Program-made: the position numbers and the translations under genes
Notes under the pieces: generated by a model
The model's database searches: none
What the model saw: the letters and a program-made list of their open reading frames with translations, nothing else
What the model was told of the DNA's origin: nothing
Part shown: positions 17,016-25,484 of the stretch, piece by piece
Layout: each line of letters starts with the position of its first letter
Position numbering within the stretch: position 1 is the stretch's first letter
Assembly: GCA_949878435.1 (NCBI GenBank)
Contig: CATLAK010000018.1
Location: 1-64,000, forward strand
DNA: 64,000 bases
Direction: 5' to 3'
Origin: an uncultured Lachnospiraceae bacterium
GTDB taxonomy: Bacteria; Bacillota; Clostridia; Lachnospirales; Lachnospiraceae

Positions 17016-17483
17016 ATGAACTTAATGACAATCTGGCTTATCGTTTTTGTCGCCTGCATTGTTATTGAAATCATCACCATGGGTCTTACAACGATCTGGT
17101 TCGCAGGGGGAGCGCTGATTGCGGCAGCAGCCGCAGCTTTAAATGCGCCGTTATGGCTGCAGATCGTCCTTTTTATAGCAGTGTCGCTGGTACTTCTGTA
17201 TTTCACGCGGCCTGTTGCGGTGAAGTATTTCAATAAAGACAGAGTAAGAACCAATGCAGAGAGCCTTGTGGGGAAACAGGCGATCGTGATCAGTGAGATC
17301 GACAATCTGCAGGGAATTGGGCAGGTAACCGTAGGGGGGCAGGAATGGAGCGCCAGAACTACGATAGAAGGGATTACGCTGCCTGTAGGAAGTGTAGTGG
17401 TTATCAGGGCAATCAGCGGCGTGAAACTGATGGTGGAGGAAAAGACCATGCAGGAAGTGCCGGCGCCTGAAAAGAACAATTAA
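17016..17483 (+). CDS. NfeD-family membrane protein
   Basis: A 155-residue protein of the short NfeD type. Two or three membrane helices fill residues 5-70 (WLIVFVACIVIEIITMG, then an alanine-rich segment, then the second hydrophobic stretch). The C-terminal OB-fold domain spans about 80-145 (VGKQAIVISEID, GQVTVGGQEWSART, VGSVVVIRAISGVKL). NfeD proteins are normally encoded next to SPFH/stomatin-type proteins and help organise membrane microdomains; here the SPFH gene follows after 40 bases, confirming the pairing. Start ATG 17016 follows AAGGAGGG. Confidence 0.9.
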   Translation: MNLMTIWLIVFVACIVIEIITMGLTTIWFAGGALIAAAAAALNAPLWLQIVLFIAVSLVLLYFTRPVAVKYFNKDRVRTNAESLVGKQAIVISEIDNLQGIGQVTVGGQEWSARTTIEGITLPVGSVVVIRAISGVKLMVEEKTMQEVPAPEKNN

Positions 17484-17523
17484 ACAGATTTGAGGGGGAG
17501 ACCCCGGAAAGAAGAGGGATCAA

Positions 17524-18444
17524 ATGGGATATTTAGTACTTGTATTATTTGTAGTTATTTTAATTTTGCTTGCATCATGCATTAAGATTGTGCCGCAGGC
17601 ATATGCGTACGTGGTAGAAAGATTGGGCGCTTATCAGGGTACATGGTCGGTAGGTCTTCACATCAAGCTTCCCCTTTTGGATAAGGTTGCCAAGAAGATC
17701 AATTTGAAGGAACAGGTTGTGGATTTCGCACCTCAGCCGGTTATTACCAAGGATAATGTTACCATGAGAATCGATACCGTCGTATTCTTCCAGATTACAG
17801 ATCCTAAGATGTTTGCATACGGTGTGGAAAATCCAATCATGGCAATCGAGAACCTGACGGCAACCACCCTGCGTAACATTATCGGCGATCTGGAACTGGA
17901 TCAGACTTTGACATCCAGAGAGACCATCAATACCAAGATGAGAGCTTCCCTTGACGAAGCTACCGATCCATGGGGTATCAAGGTAAACAGAGTAGAGCTT
18001 AAGAATATCATTCCTCCCGCTGAAATCCAGAATGCAATGGAAAGGCAGATGAAGGCAGAGCGTGAGAGAAGAGAAGCAGTTACTCGTGCAGAAGGTGAAA
18101 AGAAGGCAAGCGTAACGGTTGCAGAAGGTAAGAAGGCAGCAGCCATTCTGGAAGCAGAGGCAGAGAAACAGTCCGCAATCCTCCGTGCAGAGGCACAGAA
18201 GGAAAAGATGATCCGCGAGGCGGAAGGTGAGGCAGAGGCAATCCTTAAGGTGCAGCAGGCGACTGCAGACGGTATCAGAATGATCCGCGAGGCAGGAGCA
18301 GACGAATCCGTTCTGCGCATCAAGAGCCTTGAGGCATTTGAAAAGGCAGCAGACGGCAAGGCGACCAAGATCATCATCCCTTCCGAGATTCAGGGGCTGG
18401 CTGGTCTGGCAGCATCCGTAAAGGAACTGGTAAGCGATAAATAA
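17524..18444 (+). CDS. SPFH/Band 7 (stomatin/slipin-like) membrane scaffold protein
   Basis: A 306-residue protein with an N-terminal membrane helix (residues 4-20) and the Band 7 domain that follows: [47 protein letters not shown] and [21 protein letters not shown] long charged, alanine/glutamate-rich coiled-coil runs from about 180 to 265, followed by a short C-terminal tail. Such proteins oligomerise into rings or scaffolds and recruit partners, often proteases, in the cytoplasmic membrane. Operon with the NfeD gene. Start ATG 17524 is close to AGAAGAGGGATCAA; no better start is visible. Confidence 0.92.
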   Translation: MGYLVLVLFVVILILLASCIKIVPQAYAYVVERLGAYQGTWSVGLHIKLPLLDKVAKKINLKEQVVDFAPQPVITKDNVTMRIDTVVFFQITDPKMFAYGVENPIMAIENLTATTLRNIIGDLELDQTLTSRETINTKMRASLDEATDPWGIKVNRVELKNIIPPAEIQNAMERQMKAERERREAVTRAEGEKKASVTVAEGKKAAAILEAEAEKQSAILRAEAQKEKMIREAEGEAEAILKVQQATADGIRMIREAGADESVLRIKSLEAFEKAADGKATKIIIPSEIQGLAGLAASVKELVSDK

Positions 18445-18464
18445 GGAGACGAGAGGATATACAC

Positions 18465-19451
18465 ATGAATTTAAAGGGCAGAAACTTTTTAAAACTCCTT
18501 GACTTTACGCCGGAGGAAATCCTGTATCTGGTAGATCTGGCGGCGGAGTTAAAGGATAAAAAGAAAAAAGGAATCCTTACCACAGATATGCATAAGGGTA
18601 AGAATGTAGCGCTGATTTTTGAAAAGACCAGCACTAGGACCAGATGTTCCTTTGAGGTGGCTGCCCATGATCTAGGGGTGGGAACCACTTATCTGGATCC
18701 GAAAGGTTCCCAAATCGGGAAAAAGGAGAGCATTGCGGATACGGCGCGGGTGCTTGGCAGGATGTATGAAGGAATCGAATACCGCGGCTACGGACAGGAG
18801 ATTGTGGAAGAACTTGCAAAGTATGCAGGCGTGCCTGTGTGGAATGGGCTCACCAACGAATTTCATCCCACCCAGATGCTTGCCGATCTTCTGACCATCA
18901 AAGAAAAACTAGGGCGCATAGAGGGCGTGAAGCTGACCTATATGGGAGATGCCCGCTATAATATGGGCAATTCCCTGATGGTGGTCTGCGCAAAGCTGGG
19001 CATGCATTTTACCGCCTGCACGTCTTCCAAGTATTTTCCGGAGGAAGCGCTGGTGAAGGAATGCCAATCCATTGCGCAAAAGACGGGCGCATCCATCACG
19101 CTCACGGAAGATGTGGCGGCAGGAACCAAGGGCGCTGACGTAATCTATACGGACGTATGGGTGTCTATGGGAGAGCCGGAAGAGATATGGGAGGAGAGAA
19201 TCAGAGAGCTATCTCCTTATCAGGTAAACGGCAAGGTAATGGAGAACGCTGGGAAAGATGCAGTCTTTATGCATTGTCTGCCTGCCTTCCATGATCTTAA
19301 GACCGAGATTGGCAGGGAAATGAGCGAAAGATTTGGCATCACGGAGATGGAAGTGACGGATGAAGTGTTTGAATCTCCGGCGTCTGTAGTGTTTGACGAG
19401 GCTGAGAACCGGATGCATACGATCAAGGCAGTGATGGCGGCAACACTTTAA
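18465..19451 (+). CDS. argF: ornithine carbamoyltransferase
   Basis: Transfers carbamoyl from carbamoyl phosphate to ornithine to give citrulline. The 328-residue enzyme carries the carbamoyl-phosphate motif STRTR, the HPTQ loop, [11 protein letters not shown], and the ornithine-side motif [10 protein letters not shown]. The catalytic cysteine is in HCLP. It could serve arginine biosynthesis (argF) or catabolism (arcB); neither set of partner genes is nearby, so the symbol is a functional guess. Start ATG 18465 follows AGGAGACGAGAGG, 20 bases after the SPFH gene, so co-transcription is likely although no functional link is obvious. Confidence 0.93.
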   Translation: MNLKGRNFLKLLDFTPEEILYLVDLAAELKDKKKKGILTTDMHKGKNVALIFEKTSTRTRCSFEVAAHDLGVGTTYLDPKGSQIGKKESIADTARVLGRMYEGIEYRGYGQEIVEELAKYAGVPVWNGLTNEFHPTQMLADLLTIKEKLGRIEGVKLTYMGDARYNMGNSLMVVCAKLGMHFTACTSSKYFPEEALVKECQSIAQKTGASITLTEDVAAGTKGADVIYTDVWVSMGEPEEIWEERIRELSPYQVNGKVMENAGKDAVFMHCLPAFHDLKTEIGREMSERFGITEMEVTDEVFESPASVVFDEAENRMHTIKAVMAATL

Positions 19452-19502
19452 TGCCATAGGATGGTTCATAAAGAAATAGGTGCTTAGTCTGGAGAGATAT
19501 AT

Positions 19503-19871
19503 ATGAAACAGGATGCCAGAGAAGAGACGATTGTGCTCTGCGGGGCAAATGCGTACGAAAAAAAATATTATTTTAACGAGACCTTCAAGGGTATACCGGA
19601 TTCCATCAAGGAAGAACTGCACATCATCTGCGTGCTGTTCACGGAGGAAATAGGCGGGATATTTACCATTGAATTTGAACAGGACGGAAGCGTGAATATG
19701 CGCACCGAATATGCGGAGGATGATTTCCTATATGACGAGATTGGAAGCGGACTTATGGTAAACGAAGTGCGCCTGAAACGGCAGGAGATGTTTGAATCCT
19801 TAAGCCTGTATTACCGGGTGTTCGTCCTGCATGAGGATGTAGGCGGTCTATTGGATGATCTTGAAAAATGA
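19503..19871 (+). CDS. conserved hypothetical protein
   Basis: I do not recognise this 122-residue family. It is soluble, acidic, without signal peptide or membrane helices, and looks like a small alpha/beta fold: an N-terminal NAYEKKYYFNETFKGIP segment, an IICVLFTEEIGGIFTIEFEQDG strand region and a C-terminal helix (RLKRQEMFESLSLYYRVFVL). Codon usage is like its housekeeping neighbours and it is packed between argF and dus, which supports a real gene. Start ATG 19503 follows a GGAGAG. Confidence 0.7.
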   Translation: MKQDAREETIVLCGANAYEKKYYFNETFKGIPDSIKEELHIICVLFTEEIGGIFTIEFEQDGSVNMRTEYAEDDFLYDEIGSGLMVNEVRLKRQEMFESLSLYYRVFVLHEDVGGLLDDLEK

Positions 19872-19904
19872 AAATAAGAAACGAAGGAAAGGCTGATAGA
19901 GGTT

Positions 19905-20885
19905 ATGGCAGGTGCAGTGAAAAAACTGCAGATCGGAAATGTGGTTTTAGACAATAATTTGATATTGGCTCCCATGGCAGGTGTGACAGACCTGCCATTT
20001 CGTTTGCTTTGCAGGGAGCACGGCGCGGGGCTTGTCTGTATGGAAATGATCAGTGCCAAGGCGATTTATTTTAGAAACAAGAATACCCAGGAACTGATGG
20101 AGATACATCCTGACGAGACGCCGGTGTCGCTTCAATTATTTGGTTCTGATCCAGACATTATCAGCGAGATGGCAAAGCAGATCGAGGACAGACCCTTTTC
20201 CATACTGGATATCAACATGGGATGTCCGGTGCCCAAGGTGGTGAATAATGGGGAAGGCTCTGCACTCATGAAAAACCCCAAGCTGGTGGAGAAAATTGTT
20301 TCCAAAACGGTGAAAGCAATCCACAAGCCGGTCACGGTGAAAATCCGGAAGGGATTTAACGACAGCATGGTAAACGCCGTGGAAATCGCCAAAATTGCGG
20401 AAGGAAGCGGGGCAGCCGCAGTGGCAGTCCATGGCAGGACCAGGGAACAGTACTATGCGGGTAAGGCGGACTGGGATATTATTGCAAAGGTGAAGGAATC
20501 GGTGACCATTCCAGTCATTGGCAATGGGGATGTGACGGACGGCCCATCTGCGAAGGCAATGCTTGAACAGACAGGCTGTGATGGAATCATGGTGGGAAGA
20601 GCTGTGAGAGGGAATCCGTGGATTTTTGAACAGATAACGAATTTTTTGGAAACAGGAAGAGAGCAGGCAAGGCGCCCGGCGGCGGAGGTACAGGACACCA
20701 TTCTCCGTCATGCCCGCATGGAACTTCAGATAAAGGGCGAGTACACGGCGGTAAGGGAAATGCGCAAGCATATAGGGTGGTACACTGCAGGTTATCCTAA
20801 TTCCGCCGCACTCAGAAGGAAAGTCAACGAAATGGAATCCTTTAAAGAACTGGAGCAGGCAGTAAAAAGTATTTTTTCGGAATAG
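19905..20885 (+). CDS. dus: tRNA-dihydrouridine synthase
   Basis: A flavin enzyme that reduces specific uridines in tRNA to dihydrouridine. The 326-residue protein shows the Dus pattern: LAPMAGVTDLPFRLLCREHGA, the active-site cysteine in INMGCPVPKVV, KIRKGF, AVHGRTREQYYAGKADW, and the FMN phosphate site around IMVGRAVRGNPWIF. It resembles the bacterial DusB group. Start ATG 19905 follows AGGAAAGG at a distance; it lies 33 bases after the preceding gene, in the same transcription unit. Confidence 0.95.
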   Translation: MAGAVKKLQIGNVVLDNNLILAPMAGVTDLPFRLLCREHGAGLVCMEMISAKAIYFRNKNTQELMEIHPDETPVSLQLFGSDPDIISEMAKQIEDRPFSILDINMGCPVPKVVNNGEGSALMKNPKLVEKIVSKTVKAIHKPVTVKIRKGFNDSMVNAVEIAKIAEGSGAAAVAVHGRTREQYYAGKADWDIIAKVKESVTIPVIGNGDVTDGPSAKAMLEQTGCDGIMVGRAVRGNPWIFEQITNFLETGREQARRPAAEVQDTILRHARMELQIKGEYTAVREMRKHIGWYTAGYPNSAALRRKVNEMESFKELEQAVKSIFSE

Positions 20886-20913
20886 GAAAGAGGGAGACTA
20901 CATATGCTTTTCT

Positions 20914-21660
20914 ATGGAAACGAATGGAATCAATCTTTTTTACATGGGAATTGCATATGGAGATTATCCTGGGGGCGATGGACGGGCAGGTCATCGCAAG
21001 GTCAAAAAGGAAGGACTTCCGATTGGAAAGGTGCGGCGGGAGTTTCCCTATCTTTTAGGCGAAAGCCGCAGAGCCGGCAGAATCCAGATATATTATGCGC
21101 TGCTGCCTGAATATAGGAAGAAGGCGGCTTTTTTCTCACATCCCAAAAGTTGGAAACCGGAAGCCGCCCGGCGGTTATTGGAGGAAGCGGACAGGAAGGC
21201 AGCCTTGACGCTGGACTGCAGGGAGCAGGTGTGGGCGGCTGAATTGAATCTGCAGCATAGCGAGATTCCGACTGAACTTACGGCAGCTTTGCTGTACCGT
21301 CAAAGACCCTTTGACAAGATCTGCATTACTTTTTCCCCTGACGCAGGAGAATATGAATTTGAGAGGGTAATAGAACTGGTCGGTCCCTATCTGTCAAGAA
21401 CCCGTCAGGTGCTCTTCAAAGGAGATGAAAACCCCATGTATGAGATGCTGGAGGGTTATCTTTACGATCAGTTTGGAATCCTTGCGGCAAGGACAGATGT
21501 GCCTCCGGCAGAAGTTCCCTGGTTGGATATGAAGGAGGACGGAGCAGATTTGATAACAGGAAGCGCTTCCCTTTTGAGCGGGAAGCATATAAACAGGCGG
21601 GAAACGCTGAAATTCCTTGACACTACGGTGAAAAATGGTTATAATACGAAAGTTAATTAA
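20914..21660 (+). CDS. conserved hypothetical protein (Lachnospiraceae-type)
   Basis: Unrecognised 248-residue soluble protein with no signal or membrane helix. It reads like a small alpha/beta domain with a possible Rossmann-like part (KICITFSPDAGEYEFERVIELVGPYLSRTRQVLF) and a C-terminal segment DLITGSASLLSGKHINRRET. The start is uncertain: ATG 20914 lies 18 bases from the nearest purine-rich site, while an ATG at 20904 with better spacing is in another frame and reads only 68 codons. Located between dus and greA in the housekeeping run, with matching codon use. Confidence 0.65.
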   Translation: METNGINLFYMGIAYGDYPGGDGRAGHRKVKKEGLPIGKVRREFPYLLGESRRAGRIQIYYALLPEYRKKAAFFSHPKSWKPEAARRLLEEADRKAALTLDCREQVWAAELNLQHSEIPTELTAALLYRQRPFDKICITFSPDAGEYEFERVIELVGPYLSRTRQVLFKGDENPMYEMLEGYLYDQFGILAARTDVPPAEVPWLDMKEDGADLITGSASLLSGKHINRRETLKFLDTTVKNGYNTKVN

Positions 21661-21704
21661 GAACCTTTATAAATTGAAAATAAACATAAAAGGATGGAAA
21701 GGAA

Positions 21705-22187
21705 ATGGAAGAGAAGAAGAACATACTTACCTATGAGGGATTAAGAAAGTATGAAGACGAGCTTCACGAACTCAAGGTGGTAAAAAGGCAGGAAGTAGCA
21801 CAGAAAATCAAAGAGGCAAGAGAGCAGGGCGATTTGTCCGAAAATGCAGAATACGATGCAGCTAAGGATGAACAGCGCGATATCGAAGCCAGAATTGAAG
21901 AACTGGAAAAAATCTTAAAGAATGTGGAAGTCGTTGTGGAGGATGAAGTAGATCTTGACAAAATCAACATCGGATGCTGCGTCAAGATTCGTGACTTGGA
22001 ATACAACGAGGACTTAGAGTATAAAATCGTTGGTTCCACCGAGGCAAACAGTTTAAAGGGGAAGATTTCAAACGAATCTCCCGTAGGTAAAGCATTGATC
22101 GGCAGCAAGATGGGAGATATCGTTGAAGTGGAGACGCAGGTCGGTGTTTTGAGATATCAGGTTCTTGAAATCCAGAGATCGAACTAA
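21705..22187 (+). CDS. greA: transcription elongation factor GreA
   Basis: Rescues backtracked RNA polymerase by stimulating transcript cleavage through its secondary channel. The 160-residue protein has the usual length. An N-terminal coiled coil carries the acidic tip [15 protein letters not shown]; the C-terminal FKBP-like domain ends in the family pattern [18 protein letters not shown]. Start ATG 21705 follows AGGATGGAAAGG. lysS follows after 50 bases; greA-lysS adjacency is common in Clostridia. Confidence 0.97.
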   Translation: MEEKKNILTYEGLRKYEDELHELKVVKRQEVAQKIKEAREQGDLSENAEYDAAKDEQRDIEARIEELEKILKNVEVVVEDEVDLDKINIGCCVKIRDLEYNEDLEYKIVGSTEANSLKGKISNESPVGKALIGSKMGDIVEVETQVGVLRYQVLEIQRSN

Positions 22188-22237
22188 CCCCGGAAACGTT
22201 TATAACAAAGGCAGAGCCCTTAAAAGGAGTGTTTATA

Positions 22238-23752
22238 GTGGAGAACCAGCAGAAGAATCAACAAAGCGGAAACAATCAGAAGCAGGAACAGGACATCAAC
22301 CAGCTTCTGAAGATAAGAAGAGAAAAGCTTGCCACCCTCCAGGAAGCAGGCAAAGACCCTTTTAAAATCACCAAATTCGATGTGACTGCACATAGCAGAG
22401 AAATCAAAGAAAATTTTGAGCAGATGGAAGGCAAAATTGTGTCAGTCGCAGGACGTATCATGCAAAAGCGCGTGATGGGAAAGGCTTCTTTCTGTAATAT
22501 ACAGGATCTGAAAGGAAACATCCAGTCCTATGTTGCAAGGGACAGCATTGGAGAAGAGTCCTATGCAGATTTCAAAAAGTACGATGTGGGCGATATCGTG
22601 GGCATCACGGGAGAAGTGTTCAAGACCAAGACGGAGGAAATCTCCATCCACGCTTCCAGCGTGACATTGCTCTCCAAGAGCCTTCAGATTCTTCCCGAAA
22701 AATATCATGGACTTACCAACACAGATATCCGGTACCGCCAGAGATACACGGATCTTATTATGAATGAGGAAGTAAAGGAAACATTTGTAAAGCGTTCAAA
22801 GATTATTTCCGCCATCAGAAGATATCTGGATGAGCAGGGCTTTATGGAAGTGGAGACGCCCATGCTGGTGTCCAATGCTGGCGGCGCCGCTGCAAGACCT
22901 TTCGAGACTCACTTCAACGCGCTGGACGAGGATGTAAAGCTGCGTATCTCCTTGGAACTGTATCTTAAGAGGCTGATCGTAGGCGGGCTGGAGCGCGTTT
23001 ATGAAATTGGTCGTGTATTCAGAAACGAAGGTCTGGACACGAGACACAATCCGGAATTTACGCTGATGGAACTTTATCAGGCATATACAGATTACAACGG
23101 CATGATGGATCTGACCGAGAACATGTTCCGCTATGTGGCGCAGGAGGTCTGCGGCACCACCACAGTACCTTACGGCGAGCATATGATCGATTTGGGCAAG
23201 CCTTTTGAGCGGCTGACCATGATCGAAGCGGTGAAGAAATATACGGGTATCGATTTCGACCAGGTTGCCGACACGGCAGAAGCCAAGAAGCTGGCAGATG
23301 AAAAGGAAGTACACTATGAGGACAGGCATACAAAGGGCGATATCCTGAATCTCTTCTTCGAGGAGTTCGTGGAAGAACATCTGGTGCAGCCTACCTTCGT
23401 GATGGACCATCCGGTGGAGATTTCCCCGCTCACTAAGAGAAAACCGGACAAGCCGGATTATGTGGAACGCTTTGAACTGTTTATCACCGGGCGCGAGATG
23501 TGCAACGCTTACTCTGAGCTGAACGACCCCATTGACCAGCGGGAGCGCTTTAAGGCGCAGGAGGAACTGTTCGCACAGGGAGATGAAGAGGCGAACCATA
23601 CGGATGAAGATTTCCTGAATGCACTGGAAATCGGCATGCCGCCTACCGGAGGGATTGGATATGGCATTGACAGACTGGTCATGCTGCTCACCAATTCACC
23701 GGCGATTAGGGATGTGCTGCTCTTCCCGACGATGAAAAGCCTTGATAAGTAA
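22238..23752 (+). CDS. lysS: lysyl-tRNA synthetase, class II
   Basis: Charges tRNA-Lys. The 504-residue class II synthetase has an OB-fold anticodon-binding domain (about 60-150, [20 protein letters not shown]) and a catalytic core with motif 1 ([19 protein letters not shown]), motif 2 ([18 protein letters not shown]) and motif 3 ([17 protein letters not shown]). The start is taken as GTG 22238, eight bases after AAAGGAG (22223-22229); an in-frame GTG at 22229 overlaps this site. A terminator follows, closing the housekeeping run. Confidence 0.97.
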   Translation: MENQQKNQQSGNNQKQEQDINQLLKIRREKLATLQEAGKDPFKITKFDVTAHSREIKENFEQMEGKIVSVAGRIMQKRVMGKASFCNIQDLKGNIQSYVARDSIGEESYADFKKYDVGDIVGITGEVFKTKTEEISIHASSVTLLSKSLQILPEKYHGLTNTDIRYRQRYTDLIMNEEVKETFVKRSKIISAIRRYLDEQGFMEVETPMLVSNAGGAAARPFETHFNALDEDVKLRISLELYLKRLIVGGLERVYEIGRVFRNEGLDTRHNPEFTLMELYQAYTDYNGMMDLTENMFRYVAQEVCGTTTVPYGEHMIDLGKPFERLTMIEAVKKYTGIDFDQVADTAEAKKLADEKEVHYEDRHTKGDILNLFFEEFVEEHLVQPTFVMDHPVEISPLTKRKPDKPDYVERFELFITGREMCNAYSELNDPIDQRERFKAQEELFAQGDEEANHTDEDFLNALEIGMPPTGGIGYGIDRLVMLLTNSPAIRDVLLFPTMKSLDK

Positions 23753-23759
23753 AAAAATA

Positions 23760-23798
23760 AGACATCATTACTTATAGATATAAGTAGTGATGTCTTTT
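23760..23798 (+). terminator. Rho-independent terminator after lysS
   Basis: AGACATCATTACTTATA and TATAAGTAGTGATGTCT (to 23796) pair over 17 bp with one G-T, then TTTT. It marks the end of the core block and the start of the AT-rich island. Confidence 0.93.
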
Positions 23799-23850
23799 GT
23801 AAAAAAGATTGTTAGGGTAAAGTTTTCTGTAGGAAAAATATCTGCATAGA

Positions 23851-23879
23851 TTGAAAGAATTAAGTATTCTTGATAAAAT
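23851..23879 (+). promoter_or_regulatory. promoter of the ImmA-like/2-TM pair
   Basis: TTGAAA (23851-23856) and TAAAAT (23874-23879) are 17 bases apart. Confidence 0.65.
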
Positions 23880-23961
23880 AAATATATAAATTACCTGATA
23901 TTTATGCTTGCTTGCTCATATATTTTTACCGTTAGGAGAAGATATGTGAGGAGGTGACTAT

Positions 23962-24525
23962 ATGGAAAGGATATGGGTGTATTTAATGGCAATTCAATTC
24001 TCAAAGGACGAAATGAAAAGAATGGAAGAGTTGATTGATGCGTTCCTTAAAACAATGAAAATAGATTATGCAGTACCTGTTGATATTTTTAGGGTTGCAA
24101 CTGATTTGGGATTTGATGTTCGTGGAGCTGAGTTTGAAGAGAAACTTGAAGGATTGATTGTTGTTAATGAGTATACAGAAAAAATTGAGGGTTTTAATTC
24201 AAACAAAGTTATAGCATATAATTGCTTCAAAGATATTAGCATGAAGAAATTTATTGTTGCGCATGAGTTGGCACATTATATTAGCGAAAAAGCAAATGCG
24301 TATGATAAAAAAATAGTCATTGCTGCAAGAGATCATGTGGATAGTTATTCAGAAGATATAAAAGAGCAGCAAATGGATTATATGGCTGCAAGTTTATTAA
24401 TTCCTAAGAATGATTTGTGTCAGTTTTTAGAAAGAAATATCGGTATAAATGATTCGGAAGTGGCAAAACGATATAAAGTAACGGAAGAAATGGCACGAAG
24501 ACGTATAAATGAGGTACGGGAATGA
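23962..24525 (+). CDS. ImmA/IrrE-family zinc metallopeptidase
   Basis: A 187-residue protein with the zinc motif HELAH at residues 101-105 followed by YISEKANAYD, and the later QQMDYMAASLLIPKN segment in which the third metal ligand region and the typical AxxLLxP pattern of this family lie. ImmA-type proteases cleave repressors of mobile elements, and IrrE-type ones cleave DdrO; here no XRE repressor is adjacent. Instead the gene overlaps a 2-TM protein gene by four bases (ATGA). The start ATG 23962 follows GAGGAGGTG. Base composition is much more AT-rich than the core genes before it. Confidence 0.85.
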   Translation: MERIWVYLMAIQFSKDEMKRMEELIDAFLKTMKIDYAVPVDIFRVATDLGFDVRGAEFEEKLEGLIVVNEYTEKIEGFNSNKVIAYNCFKDISMKKFIVAHELAHYISEKANAYDKKIVIAARDHVDSYSEDIKEQQMDYMAASLLIPKNDLCQFLERNIGINDSEVAKRYKVTEEMARRRINEVRE

Positions 24526-25130
24526 GTAGGGACAAATCATCGTATATAGAAGTGCTAAGAGATTTGTTGACATCCAATTTTGATAATAAACCAACAAAAG
24601 ATGAAGAATATGCCGAACAATTGATGAATGTTCATGCACAGTTTGTTAATCGAAATGGGAAATTGACCGATTTATTGGATGATTTTATAGAGCAGCGCCG
24701 CAAGAGAGTCAGCACAAATAATTTTCTTAAAAAGTTTATATTTTGGTTTTTTGTTGGTTTGCTTGCTGTTTTAACAATAGCAGTGGTTGTATTTATAGTT
24801 TGTAACAGAAATAGTGATTCTATTCCTTCTATGGTGTCGTTGCTTTCAGTTTCAGTTACATATTTAGCAAGTTTGATTGCTGTTTTTGAAATTATGTCTA
24901 AGTATTTATTCCCGATTGATGAAGAAAAAGATACTATTACTATGATTCAAGCCGTAATCAATAATGATGTACAAGTAGAAGAATTGATGTCAAAGGCTAT
25001 TGATAAAAAACACAGTGAAGTTATTGAAAGATTAAAACTCTTGAAACAGTTGTGTGATGAAAGCGTTCTGACAGATGAGGAGTTCAATGAAATAAAGAGG
25101 AATCTTATTGAAAAGATTAAAGAAGAATAA
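24522..25130 (+). CDS. two-helix membrane protein with SHOCT-like C-terminus
   Basis: Unrecognised 202-residue protein, translationally coupled to the ImmA-like protease. It has a charged N-terminal cytoplasmic part (residues 1-68), membrane helices at about 71-95 and 104-127, and a C-terminal cytoplasmic tail. The end (LLKQLCDESVLTDEEFNEIKRNLI) resembles SHOCT-type short helical domains, which are oligomerisation modules in accessory genes. The protease could cleave or release this protein at the membrane; that is inference from gene overlap only. Confidence 0.7.
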   Translation: MSRDKSSYIEVLRDLLTSNFDNKPTKDEEYAEQLMNVHAQFVNRNGKLTDLLDDFIEQRRKRVSTNNFLKKFIFWFFVGLLAVLTIAVVVFIVCNRNSDSIPSMVSLLSVSVTYLASLIAVFEIMSKYLFPIDEEKDTITMIQAVINNDVQVEELMSKAIDKKHSEVIERLKLLKQLCDESVLTDEEFNEIKRNLIEKIKEE

Positions 25131-25278
25131 TATTTTTATGACAGATAATTGATTTATTGCGGCAGATGTTTGGAATAGTGACGACATCATAGGAAACAAT
25201 TGACTATTGGGGAGAATAAATGGGGGCTTGTACCGCGCAAACAACCATATATGTAACCAATTGACGATTTATAGCGAT

Positions 25279-25322
25279 AAGGCAGATACGAAACTAAAAC
25301 GGTTAAGTATCTGCCTTTTTAC
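25279..25322 (+). terminator. Rho-independent terminator
   Basis: AAGGCAGATAC (25279-25289) pairs with GTATCTGCCTT (25307-25317), followed by T. It ends the ImmA-like operon. The rest of the 354-base gap (25131-25484) holds no supported gene; a TATAAT at 25416-25421 without a good -35 may start the KAP gene transcript. Confidence 0.9.
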
Positions 25323-25484
25323 GATTAAGAAAATTGGTGGATTTTATGACAACAAAGTGTTTTACAGAAAGAAGAAAAAATGTCCATTAAAAATAGTTTC
25401 TACAAAAATTTCTGATATAATAGAACAGAAAGAATGAAAGGTATCGTGATTGGATAATTAATAGAAAATTGGAGGAAAGAGGGC

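Noticed and set aside
22796-23599. 267-codon minus-strand ORF
   Set aside because: Shadow of lysS, whose class II motifs are all on the plus strand.
25207-25437. 76-codon ORF before the KAP gene
   Set aside because: It crosses a strong terminator and shows no family resemblance; treated as non-coding.
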